Positions 1-5,331 of a DNA stretch of 5,331 bases are shown here, one piece after another. Made by a program: the position numbers and the translations under genes. Source of the DNA: an uncultured Clostridia bacterium. Lineage in GTDB: Bacteria > Bacillota_A > Clostridia > Christensenellales > Aristaeellaceae. The stretch spans positions 1 through 5,331 of the forward strand of contig CAMBWJ010000155.1 of assembly GCA_945871545.1 (NCBI GenBank), written 5' to 3'. The notes below the pieces were generated by a model that did not search any database, was not told the DNA's origin, and saw only the letters and a list, made by a program, of their open reading frames with translations. Each line of letters begins with the position of its first letter. Position 1 is the first letter of the stretch.

Positions 1-33
1 TGGCAACGGCCCGGGAGAGTAGGTCGTCGCCGG
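1..33 (+). rRNA. rrf: 5S ribosomal RNA, 3' end (partial)
   Basis: The first bases match the conserved 3' part of bacterial 5S rRNA: the CCCGGGAGAGTAGG block at 10-23 (the loop E/helix IV region), followed by TCGTCGCCGG, which would close helix I with the missing 5' end. The rest of the gene lies left of the window. The exact mature 3' end (about 33-35) is uncertain. An intrinsic terminator 14 bases downstream fits the end of an rRNA operon. The call rests on recognising the conserved block, not on a covariance-model search. Confidence 0.85.
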
Positions 34-47
34 ATTCAATTCTTTTT

Positions 48-75
48 GGACAGTCGAAAGACTGTCCTTTTTCTT
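48..75 (+). terminator. Intrinsic terminator after the 5S rRNA
   Basis: A perfect 8-bp stem, GGACAGTC (48-55) with GACTGTCC (60-67), is closed by a GAAA tetraloop of the stable GNRA class. It is followed by a T-rich tract, TTTTTCTT (68-75). This is a textbook rho-independent terminator on the plus strand and would end the rRNA transcript. Confidence 0.92.
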
Positions 76-87
76 ACACAAAAGATT

Positions 88-113
88 GCCGCCGGAGTTT
101 CTCTCCGGCGGCC
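88..113 (-). terminator. Terminator hairpin for the DUF308 gene, possibly bidirectional
   Basis: A perfect 10-bp GC-rich stem (88-97 with 103-112) has a 5-nt loop. Read on the minus strand it begins 16 bases after the stop of the membrane-protein gene and is followed by AATCTTTTGTG, a modest U tract. On the plus strand it is followed by CTTTCT, so it could also back up the rRNA terminator. An outer AAAG (81-84)/CTTT (113-116) pairing could extend the stem with a 3-nt bulge. The T tracts on both sides are imperfect. Confidence 0.75.
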
Positions 114-128
114 TTTCTCATATTCGCA

Positions 129-728
129 TCAATCGGTGAATTTGGTCTCGATGAAGTACGCGTCGCAGGCGCGCTTGAAGAAGATGCGGGAGGCCAGATC
201 CATCACGCCCTCGACCACCAGGCCCGCGCCGATCACACGCATCAGCAGCAGCGCCGTGGAGAAGGGGTTCAGCAGGATCACCACGCCGAAGGCGATGGAG
301 ATGATGGCGCAGACCAGCTCGATGTACCAGCGGGTGGCGTTCATCCGGCGGAAGCCTAGCGTGCTCTGAATCTTCACCACGCCGCCGATCAGGATGATCA
401 GGCCGAAGAGGATGGGCAGCAGCGAGATCAGCAGGCCCTTGAACACGATGACCAGCACGCCGCCGATGATCCACACCAGGCCCAGCGACAGATCGAAGCT
501 GGTGATGGAGATCTTCGCCTCCAGCATGAAGTAGCGCACCACGTAGACCAGGCCGATGATGATGCACACCGCGCCGATCACGCCGAACAGCAGCGATGTG
601 GCGATGCCCGGCCAGATCAGCAGCACAAGGCCGATCAGGATGATCGCGATGCCCGCGATCAGCTCCGTCCAGCTCAGGTGCATGTGCTTGAAAATGCCCT
701 TCTTTCCGGAGTTTTTATTCTGTTTCAT
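129..728 (-). CDS. DUF308/HdeD-like six-helix membrane protein
   Basis: This 199-residue protein has a short basic N-terminus (Lys-rich in residues 1-14) and about six hydrophobic helices, near residues 21-40, 44-66, 78-98, 101-121, 134-153 and 156-176. The helices form three similar hairpins, each with a Gly-rich first helix, a turn (WPGIAT, VFKGLL, NPFSTA) and a second helix ending in a G-x-x-x-G-like segment. This repeat layout is typical of the DUF308 (HdeD) family. E. coli HdeD is linked to acid resistance, but the function of clostridial members is unknown to me, so no role is claimed. The start is supported by AGGAGGG (740-734 on the minus strand), 5 nt before the ATG. The gene is monocistronic as far as visible, has its own promoter at 775-803, and is convergent with the rRNA operon. 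Confidence 0.85.
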   Translation of the reverse strand: MKQNKNSGKKGIFKHMHLSWTELIAGIAIILIGLVLLIWPGIATSLLFGVIGAVCIIIGLVYVVRYFMLEAKISITSFDLSLGLVWIIGGVLVIVFKGLLISLLPILFGLIILIGGVVKIQSTLGFRRMNATRWYIELVCAIISIAFGVVILLNPFSTALLLMRVIGAGLVVEGVMDLASRIFFKRACDAYFIETKFTD

Positions 729-744
729 ATTTTCCCTCCTTCTG

Positions 745-762
745 AAGCCGGATTTTCGGCTT
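745..762 (-). other. Small hairpin in the leader of the DUF308 gene
   Basis: On the minus strand, AAGCCG and CGGCTT form a 6-bp stem with a 6-nt loop. It lies in the 5' leader just upstream of the ribosome binding site (734-740). It leaves the Shine-Dalgarno exposed, so it may only stabilise the mRNA 5' end. No known riboswitch class is recognised. Confidence 0.4.
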
Positions 763-774
763 GCTTACTCCTCA

Positions 775-803
775 ATTATAGCACGATGTATGCGCGATTT
801 CAA
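775..803 (-). promoter_or_regulatory. Sigma-A promoter of the DUF308 gene
   Basis: Read on the minus strand, a -35 box TTGAAA (803-798) is separated by exactly 17 nt from a perfect -10 box TATAAT (780-775). A TG two bases upstream of the -10 box gives an extended -10 element. Transcription should start near 768, leaving a leader of about 40 nt. The near-consensus match suggests strong constitutive expression by the housekeeping sigma factor. Confidence 0.88.
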
Positions 804-839
804 CATGCGTTAAATTCCTATGAAACAAATCGGGATTGA

Positions 840-868
840 TTGACACGGCCGTGAAGCGGTGATAAAAT
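840..868 (+). promoter_or_regulatory. Sigma-A promoter of the iscRSU operon
   Basis: A perfect -35 box TTGACA (840-845), a 17-nt spacer and a TAAAAT -10 box (863-868) with an upstream TG (860-861, extended -10) point rightward towards iscR. The predicted start is near 875, which gives a leader of about 40 nt containing the palindrome at 882-898. It is divergent from the DUF308 promoter; the two -35 boxes are 36 bp apart. Confidence 0.9.
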
Positions 869-881
869 AGCAGACGGTAAA

Positions 882-898
882 CCGAGTGATTCACTCGG
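882..898 (+). promoter_or_regulatory. Perfect palindrome, candidate IscR operator
   Basis: CCGAGTGA (882-889) and TCACTCGG (891-898) are exact inverted copies around a single central T. The site lies just downstream of the predicted transcription start and upstream of the iscR ribosome binding site, where a bound dimer would block transcription. Its CCGA...TCGG outer ends resemble the general form of Rrf2/IscR operators (CCGACT...AGTCGG type), and regulators of this family are often autoregulated. Binding by this IscR is inference. No T run follows, so it is not a terminator. As RNA it could only form a hairpin with a strained loop. Confidence 0.6.
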
Positions 899-907
899 AA
901 TTGATGC

Positions 908-914
908 GAGGGGG
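908..914 (+). promoter_or_regulatory. Ribosome binding site of iscR, start-deciding
   Basis: GAGGGGG is the only Shine-Dalgarno-like stretch here. Its GAGG core (908-911) is 5 nt from the ATG at 917. The full G-run ends 2 nt from that ATG but 8 nt from the in-frame TTG at 923. The site therefore allows either start and does not settle the choice on its own. Confidence 0.6.
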
Positions 915-916
915 CG

Positions 917-1357
917 ATGCGGTTGAAGCTGTCCACGCGCGGGCGCTACGGCATTCATGCGATGTACGATCTTGCGGTGCACTACGGCGACGGGCCGCAG
1001 TCCATCAAGTGCATCGCGGAGCGGCAGGGCATCCCGGAGGCGTATCTGGAGCAGCTGATCGCGGTGCTCCGGCGGGAGAAGCTGGTCATCAGCAACCGCG
1101 GGGCGCAGGGCGGCTACCGACTGGTGCGCGAGCCCAGCGGCGTGACCGTGGGCGAGGTTCTGCGGGCGCTGGAGGGCGGATTGAATCTGGTGGATTGCCT
1201 GCTGGAGGAGGACAGCTGCGGCAAGAGCTGCGCCTGTCCCTCGCGCATCGTGTGGCTGAAGATCCGGGACGGACTGAACCGGATCGTCGATGGAATCACC
1301 CTCCAGGATATGATCGATGAATATGCGTGCCAGATGGCACAGGGGGAAGAAGAATGA
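917..1357 (+). CDS. iscR: Rrf2-family transcriptional regulator, IscR-type
   Basis: This 146-residue protein is a winged-helix Rrf2 repressor. The N-terminal KLSTRGRYGIHAMYDLA segment, the recognition-helix region (residues about 39-52) and the wing S-N-R-G-A-Q-G-G-Y-R-L (59-69) are family hallmarks. A cysteine cluster at C94, C101, C105 and C107, followed by a Trp (113), lies where IscR carries its [2Fe-2S] ligands. Cluster sensing is therefore likely, which separates it from cluster-free relatives such as CymR. The spacing differs from the C-x5-C-x5-C of E. coli IscR. The gene heads an operon with iscS and iscU, and its stop overlaps the iscS start (ATGA at 1354-1357). The family usually begins M-K-L-S-T, so the TTG at 923, two codons in, may be the true start. 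Confidence 0.92.
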   Translation: MRLKLSTRGRYGIHAMYDLAVHYGDGPQSIKCIAERQGIPEAYLEQLIAVLRREKLVISNRGAQGGYRLVREPSGVTVGEVLRALEGGLNLVDCLLEEDSCGKSCACPSRIVWLKIRDGLNRIVDGITLQDMIDEYACQMAQGEEE

Positions 1358-2535
1358 AGCGTATCTACATGGATAACGGCGCGACCACGCGCGTAACCGA
1401 GCCCGTATTTGAGGCGATGCAGCCCTATTTCTGCGAAATCTATGGCAACCCTTCCTCGGCGCACAACTTCGGCTATGTGTCCCGCCACGCAATCGACGCG
1501 GCGCGCGAGCAGGTGGCCAGGGCCATCAACGCCGACGTGAACGAAATCTACTTCACCGGCTGCGGCACCGAGTCCGACAACTGGGCGGTGCGGGGCGCGG
1601 CCTATGAGAACGTGAAGAAGGGCCGCCACATCATCACCACCGCCATCGAGCACCACGCCATCCTGCACACCTGCGCGCAGCTGGAGAAGGAGGGCTTCGA
1701 GGTGACCTACCTGCCGGTGGATGAGTACGGCTTCGTAACCCCCGATCAGCTGGAAGCGGCCATCCGCCCGGACACCACGCTGGTGTCCATCATGACCGCC
1801 AACAACGAGATCGGCACCATCGAGCCCATCGCCGAGCTGGCCGCAGTCTGCAAGAAGCACGGCGTGCTCTTCCACACCGACGCGGTGCAGGCCATCGGCA
1901 GCGTGAAGATCGACGTGAAGGCCATGCAGATCGACATGCTGAGCATGTCCGGCCACAAGTTCCACGCGCCCAAGGGCATCGGCGTGCTCTACATCCGCAA
2001 GGGCGTGCGCCTGCAGCAGTTCATGAACGGCGGCGCACAGGAGCGCAACCGCCGCGCGGGCACCGAGAACCTGGCCTCCATCGTGGGCATCGGCAAGGCC
2101 ATCGAGCTGGCCACCGCAGACATCGACGCGCACAACGAAAAGCTCTCCGCCATCCGCGATCACATGATCGAGCGCATCCTGAAGGAGATCCCCTACACCC
2201 GCCTGAACGGCCATCCCACCACCCGCCTGCCGGGCAACGTGAACGTGTGCTTCCGCTTCATCGAGGGCGAGTCCCTGCTGATGCTGCTGGACGCGAAGGG
2301 CATCGCCGGTTCCTCCGGCTCCGCCTGCACCAGCGGTTCGCTGGATCCCAGCCACGTGCTGCTGGCCATCGGCCTGCCCCACGAAATCGCCCACGGCTCC
2401 CTGCGCCTCTCCCTGAGCGAGGAAAACACCATGGAGGAGGCCGATTACGTGGTGGATGCGCTGGTGGAGATCGTGTCCCGCCTGCGCAGCATGTCCCCGC
2501 TGTACGACGATTTCATCAAGGAAAACCAGCAGTAA
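1354..2535 (+). CDS. iscS: Cysteine desulfurase (IscS/NifS family)
   Basis: This 393-residue PLP enzyme converts L-cysteine to L-alanine and passes the sulfur as a persulfide to IscU and other acceptors. The N-terminus (YMDNGATT, residues 5-12) and the GNPSSAH motif (31-37) are typical of the family. Visible active-site residues are H101 stacking on PLP, D176 and Q179 (HTDAVQ), the Schiff-base lysine K202 (SGHKFHAPKG), and the persulfide cysteine C325 within SGSACTSGS. Positions parallel H104, D180, Q183, K206 and C328 of E. coli IscS. The long loop around C325 marks a class I desulfurase. The ATG at 1354 is preferred over an ATG at 1327 because it starts at the conserved motif, overlaps the iscR stop by 4 nt (translational coupling), and has AGGGGG (1341-1346) upstream. 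Length and motifs are complete. NifS is an equivalent name; no nitrogenase genes are seen. Confidence 0.96.
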   Translation: MKRIYMDNGATTRVTEPVFEAMQPYFCEIYGNPSSAHNFGYVSRHAIDAAREQVARAINADVNEIYFTGCGTESDNWAVRGAAYENVKKGRHIITTAIEHHAILHTCAQLEKEGFEVTYLPVDEYGFVTPDQLEAAIRPDTTLVSIMTANNEIGTIEPIAELAAVCKKHGVLFHTDAVQAIGSVKIDVKAMQIDMLSMSGHKFHAPKGIGVLYIRKGVRLQQFMNGGAQERNRRAGTENLASIVGIGKAIELATADIDAHNEKLSAIRDHMIERILKEIPYTRLNGHPTTRLPGNVNVCFRFIEGESLLMLLDAKGIAGSSGSACTSGSLDPSHVLLAIGLPHEIAHGSLRLSLSEENTMEEADYVVDALVEIVSRLRSMSPLYDDFIKENQQ

Positions 2536-2592
2536 GCAGTATTATAGAAGCAATTCACGCGCGACGCAGCGCAATATATAGGAGGCAAAACT

Positions 2593-3012
2593 ATGGAATA
2601 TACCGAGCAGGTCATGGATCATTTCATGAATCCGCGCAACATGGGCGAAATGGAGAACCCCGACGGTGTGGGCACCGTGGGCAACGCGAAGTGCGGCGAC
2701 ATCATGCGCATCTACATCAAGGTTGAGGACAACGTGATTACCGACGTGAAGTTCAAGACCTTCGGCTGCGGCGCAGCCATCGCCACCTCCAGCAAGGCCA
2801 CCGAGCTGGTGAAGGGCAAGACTCTGGACGAGGCGCTGCAGATCACCAACAAGATGGTCATGGATTCCCTGGGCGGACTGCCGCCGGTGAAGGTGCACTG
2901 CTCCGTGCTGGCCGAGGAGGCGCTGCACGCCGCCATTCAGGACTACAAGGATCGCCTGGAGAAGGGCGAAAAGCCGGCCTCCGAGGAGGACGAGGAGGTT
3001 CGCTACGTCTGA
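2593..3012 (+). CDS. iscU: Fe-S cluster assembly scaffold IscU/NifU-N
   Basis: This 139-residue scaffold builds a transient [2Fe-2S] cluster from iron and IscS-derived sulfur. The ligands are all present: C34 with the stabilising D36 (AKCGD), C59 (FGCGAAIATSS) and C103 preceded by H102. The LPPVK motif (96-100), the HscA chaperone contact in E. coli IscU, is retained although no hscA or hscB lies nearby. The C-terminus (about 124-139) is an acidic, probably flexible tail rich in Glu. The NifU ferredoxin-like and Nfu domains are absent, so it is the short IscU form. AGGAGG (2580-2585) lies 7 nt before the ATG. The gene sits 57 nt after iscS on the same transcript, and the hairpin at 3029-3062 ends the operon. 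Confidence 0.95.
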   Translation: MEYTEQVMDHFMNPRNMGEMENPDGVGTVGNAKCGDIMRIYIKVEDNVITDVKFKTFGCGAAIATSSKATELVKGKTLDEALQITNKMVMDSLGGLPPVKVHCSVLAEEALHAAIQDYKDRLEKGEKPASEEDEEVRYV

Positions 3013-3028
3013 TCGAAGGACGTTTGCG

Positions 3029-3062
3029 GGGGAGGTACGGGAATTCCGCACCTCCCCTTCTT
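3029..3062 (+). terminator. Intrinsic terminator of the iscRSU operon
   Basis: GGGGAGGT (3029-3036) pairs perfectly with ACCTCCCC (3050-3057). An inner CGG/CCG pairing (3038-3040 with 3046-3048) lengthens the stem across one A-C mismatch. The tract that follows, TTCTT (3058-3062), is short and interrupted. It begins 17 bases after the iscU stop and before the next promoter, so it separates the two units, perhaps with some read-through. Confidence 0.8.
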
Positions 3063-3078
3063 CATGGGCGTTTATCGA

Positions 3079-3107
3079 TTGACAAACGCGGGAAAATAGG
3101 CTATGAT
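3079..3107 (+). promoter_or_regulatory. Sigma-A promoter of hflX
   Basis: A perfect TTGACA (3079-3084), a 17-nt spacer and TATGAT (3102-3107, one mismatch) give a predicted start near 3114 and a leader of about 37 nt to the hflX ATG. No heat-shock CIRCE-like inverted repeat is seen around it. Expression is therefore probably driven by the housekeeping sigma factor. Confidence 0.88.
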
Positions 3108-3150
3108 CGCAGAAGAAATGCGAAATTGATGCGCTGACGGAGGTTTTGCG

Positions 3151-4908
3151 ATGATCCACGGAAATCTGGAAGGCATACGCGACAGCTACCTGCGGGAGCT
3201 GGAGACGCTGTACGACGCCAGCTTTGACCGCGATTTGTTCCTGCCGGAGGAGCTGCTTCATGTGCTGGTGCGCTTTACCGAGCTGATCAACCGGGAGATG
3301 CTGGTGTACCTGGGCCGCGACGGCAGCGTGCTGGAGATCGCCATCGGCTCCATCGGCTCCATTGCGCTGCCGGAGCTGCATCTGCGCCGCAATCTGGATC
3401 GCCTGAGCGGCTTCCGCTGCATCCACACCCATCCGGGCGGAAATGCGGAGCTGTCCAGCGTGGATCTGCAGGCGCTGCGGCTGATGCGCTTCGACTCCAT
3501 GTGCGCCGTGGGCGTGCGGGACGGCGCGTGCACCGGCGTGAGCGCGGCATTTTTGGGCGAAATGGAGTACGACAACTTCTCCATCGTGCTCAAGGGCCCG
3601 GTGAAGGCCAGCCGCATTCCCCAGACCAACTGGATGGCGGAGATCGAGCAGGCCGAGGTGCGCGTCAAGGAGGCCATCGCCAGGGGCGGCATCGTGGAGC
3701 AGAGCGAGAAGGTCATGCTGATCTCCACCGACAGCGAGGAATCGCTGGAGGAGCTGGCCAGCCTTGCAGAGACCGCCGGAGCCATGGTCATCACCCGGGT
3801 GATGCAGAACCGCCTGAAGCCCGACCCGGCAACCTTCATCGGCAGCGGCAAGGCCGAGGAGCTTTCGCTGGTGTGTCAGGCCATGGAGATCGATCTGGCC
3901 ATCGTGGACGACGAATTGACCGGCGCGCAGCAGCGCAATCTGGAGAACGTGCTGGGCGTGCGGGTGATCGACCGCACGGCGCTGATCCTGGACATCTTCG
4001 CCCAGCGCGCCCAGACTGCCGAGGGCAAGCTGCAGGTGGAGCTGGCCCAGATGAAGTACCGCCTGCCCCGGCTCACCGGCATGGGCACGGTGCTGTCAAG
4101 ACTGGGCGGCGGTATCGGCACCCGAGGCCCCGGCGAGACGCAGCTGGAGGTGGACCGCCGCCGCATCCGCAAGCGCATCGACGACCTCCAGAACCAATTG
4201 AAGGAGCTGAAGCGCCAGCGCGACATGCGCCGCGCCCGCCGCGACAAGCAGGGCCAGACCACGGTTGCGCTGGTGGGCTACACCAACGCGGGCAAGTCCA
4301 CGCTGCTCAACGCCCTGTCCGGGGCGGACGTGCTGGTGGAGGACAAGCTGTTCGCCACGCTGGATCCGGTGATGCGCAACGTTGATCTGCCGGAGAACCG
4401 ATCCTGCCTGCTGGTGGACACCGTCGGCTTCATCCGCAAGCTGCCCCATCAGCTGGTCGAGGCCTTCCATTCCACGCTGGAGGAGGCGCTCTATGCCGAC
4501 CTGTTGGTGGTGGTCTCGGACGTGTCCAACCCCCAGTACCGGGAGCAGCGCGACACCGTGTTCCGGGTGCTCAATGATCTCGGCGCGGGGAACAAGCCCG
4601 TGCTGGAGGCGCTGAACAAGGCCGACCGGGCGAAGATCGGCGATCAGGTGGAGCCCGCCGACGCCATCCTGATCTCCGCGAAGGAGGGCCGGGGCCTGGA
4701 TCGCCTGAAGGAGGAGATCTCGAAGCGCATCGCCGCCATGCGGCACGCTGTGGAGATCGTCGTGCCGTACAGCAAGGGCAACGTGCTCTCGCTGATCCAC
4801 TCCAAGGGTCAGGTGACGGGGGAGGAGTACCTCGCCGAGGGCACGAAGGTTTCCTGCCTGCTGGACAGCGCCAACTATCAGCGCGTGCTGCGCATGCTGA
4901 AGGACTGA
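3151..4908 (+). CDS. hflX: Ribosome-associated GTPase HflX with N-terminal JAMM/RadC-like domain
   Basis: HflX binds the 50S subunit and, in E. coli, splits stalled or heat-damaged ribosomes. At 585 residues this one is about 150 longer than E. coli HflX. The standard HflX part runs from about 183: N-terminal domain with FIGSGKAEEL (229-238), the RGPGETQLEVDRR motif (325-337), a basic coiled coil (about 335-366), then the G domain with G1 GYTNAGKST (376-384), G2 T403, G3 DTVGF (423-427), G4 NKAD (489-492) and G5 ISA (508-510). The C-terminal domain covers about 535-585. The extension (1-170) contains E49 and HTHP-x6-S-x2-D (H92, H94, S102, D105), a full JAMM/RadC-type metal signature. The role of that domain is unknown to me. 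GGAGG (3139-3143) lies 7 nt before the ATG, and the reading frame is unbroken, so the extension is translated. It has its own promoter. Confidence 0.95.
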   Translation: MIHGNLEGIRDSYLRELETLYDASFDRDLFLPEELLHVLVRFTELINREMLVYLGRDGSVLEIAIGSIGSIALPELHLRRNLDRLSGFRCIHTHPGGNAELSSVDLQALRLMRFDSMCAVGVRDGACTGVSAAFLGEMEYDNFSIVLKGPVKASRIPQTNWMAEIEQAEVRVKEAIARGGIVEQSEKVMLISTDSEESLEELASLAETAGAMVITRVMQNRLKPDPATFIGSGKAEELSLVCQAMEIDLAIVDDELTGAQQRNLENVLGVRVIDRTALILDIFAQRAQTAEGKLQVELAQMKYRLPRLTGMGTVLSRLGGGIGTRGPGETQLEVDRRRIRKRIDDLQNQLKELKRQRDMRRARRDKQGQTTVALVGYTNAGKSTLLNALSGADVLVEDKLFATLDPVMRNVDLPENRSCLLVDTVGFIRKLPHQLVEAFHSTLEEALYADLLVVVSDVSNPQYREQRDTVFRVLNDLGAGNKPVLEALNKADRAKIGDQVEPADAILISAKEGRGLDRLKEEISKRIAAMRHAVEIVVPYSKGNVLSLIHSKGQVTGEEYLAEGTKVSCLLDSANYQRVLRMLKD

Positions 4909-4944
4909 GCGCACACGGGGAACGGCGAAATACGGAGGTACGCA

Positions 4945-5331
4945 ATGGAGCGCACGGAGATGCAATTTGTCAGAGCCTTCGGCAGGCTGCTGCTGCCGCG
5001 GGGGTTTCTGCTCTGGAACGGCGGCTTCTACCGCATCGATGCGGAGGAGGGATTGATCTGGGTCGTGGCGCTGGACCGGCCCGACGACGCGCTGTGCACC
5101 GTGAGCTACGACGTGAAGGCCTTCTGCCACGGCCTGAACGAGGCGGCGCTGCGCGGCGGCATGTACCGGGTGCTGGGGCTGCGCGCGCGCTACGGCGCGG
5201 AGCTGCGCCGGATGAGCGAACCCGAGGCCGATGCCGCGGTGTTTCTCAAGCTGCTGCTGGAGCGCTTCACGCAGATCGGCGGCCTGGCGGATCTGCAGGC
5301 GTTCCGACGCTGGCACTATGGGCTGATCGGC
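4945..5331 (+). CDS. Hypothetical protein, 5' part (possibly DUF4304-like)
   Basis: An open frame of 129 codons starts at an ATG 6 nt after GGAGG (4934-4938) and runs off the right edge without a stop, so the length is unknown. It lies 36 nt after hflX with no terminator or obvious promoter between them, which suggests co-transcription. The visible protein is soluble, with no signal peptide or membrane segment. Residues 8-43 (F-x-R-A-F-x-R-L-L-L-P-x-G-F, then a W-N-G-G-F-Y-R turn, then I-W-V-V-A-L-D) resemble the start of DUF4304-type proteins: a helix, 'GF', then an N-x-x-Y/F-R strand. The match is by eye and weak. High GC at third codon positions and the good ribosome binding site support it as a real gene. 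Confidence 0.75.
   Translation, partial: MERTEMQFVRAFGRLLLPRGFLLWNGGFYRIDAEEGLIWVVALDRPDDALCTVSYDVKAFCHGLNEAALRGGMYRVLGLRARYGAELRRMSEPEADAAVFLKLLLERFTQIGGLADLQAFRRWHYGLIG

Noticed and set aside
46..369. A plus-strand open frame starting next to the rRNA terminator.
   Set aside because: Its beginning lies inside two terminator hairpins, and the rest is antisense to the DUF308 gene, which has a promoter and ribosome binding site.
882..898. Reading the palindrome as a transcription attenuator or riboswitch element.
   Set aside because: There is no T run after it and no alternative antiterminator pairing. The 17-bp perfect symmetry with a one-base centre fits a protein-binding site better than an RNA hairpin.
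1327..1353. An upstream ATG that would add nine residues to IscS.
   Set aside because: The extra residues (MPDGTGGRR) are not family-like and lie inside iscR. The ATG at 1354 begins at the conserved motif and gives the usual 4-nt overlap.
1114..2394. A 426-codon open frame on the minus strand opposite iscR and iscS.
   Set aside because: It is antisense to two genes with complete catalytic motifs. Its product is Ala/His/Gly/Val-rich low-complexity sequence, as expected from the reverse of GC-rich codons, and no family motif is seen.
2542..3432. A 296-codon minus-strand open frame across iscU, the terminator and the start of hflX.
   Set aside because: It crosses a terminator, a promoter and two ribosome binding sites that work on the plus strand, and shows no recognisable domain.
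3151..3650. The N-terminal part of hflX as a separate gene merged by a missing stop, or an over-long start choice.
   Set aside because: The promoter and ribosome binding site are placed for ATG 3151, the frame is continuous, and no ribosome binding site or good start stands out near residue 160-185, so a true fusion is the simplest reading.
4096..5316. A 406-codon open frame on the minus strand opposite the HflX G domain and the last gene.
   Set aside because: It overlaps the fully conserved GTPase motifs on the other strand, and its composition (Gln/His/Leu/Ala-rich) is typical of a GC-bias shadow.

Overview
The window looks like a chromosomal piece of a GC-rich, Gram-positive anaerobe of the Clostridia/Oscillospiraceae type. 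The evidence is strong AGGAGG-like ribosome binding sites, near-consensus sigma-A promoters with 17-nt spacers, a clostridial-style iscR-iscS-iscU (Rrf2-NifS-NifU) operon, and an HflX of the long form I associate with clostridia. The taxonomic placement is inference; no species is named.

Layout. The left edge (1-33) is the 3' end of a 5S rRNA, followed by a strong intrinsic terminator (48-75), so an rRNA operon probably ends here. A second hairpin (88-113) sits between it and a convergent minus-strand gene (129-728) for a six-helix DUF308/HdeD-like membrane protein. That gene has its own TTGAAA-17-TATAAT promoter. Between 729 and 916 lie two divergent promoters. The rightward one (TTGACA-17-TAAAAT) drives iscR, and a perfect 17-bp palindrome lies in its leader, a plausible autoregulatory operator.

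The isc operon (917-3012) encodes an Rrf2/IscR-type regulator, a PLP-dependent cysteine desulfurase translationally coupled to it by an ATGA overlap, and an IscU/NifU-N scaffold. A hairpin terminator (3029-3062) closes it. Together they form a minimal Fe-S assembly unit: IscS mobilises sulfur from cysteine, IscU carries the nascent cluster, and IscR probably senses cluster status. No hscA/hscB, fdx or iscA genes follow.

A new promoter (TTGACA-17-TATGAT, 3079-3107) starts a second rightward unit with hflX (3151-4908), a ribosome-associated GTPase. Its N-terminal extension of about 170 residues carries a complete JAMM/RadC-like metal-binding signature, the most interesting observation in the window. 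A downstream gene of uncertain function (4945 onward) runs off the right edge, probably on the same transcript.
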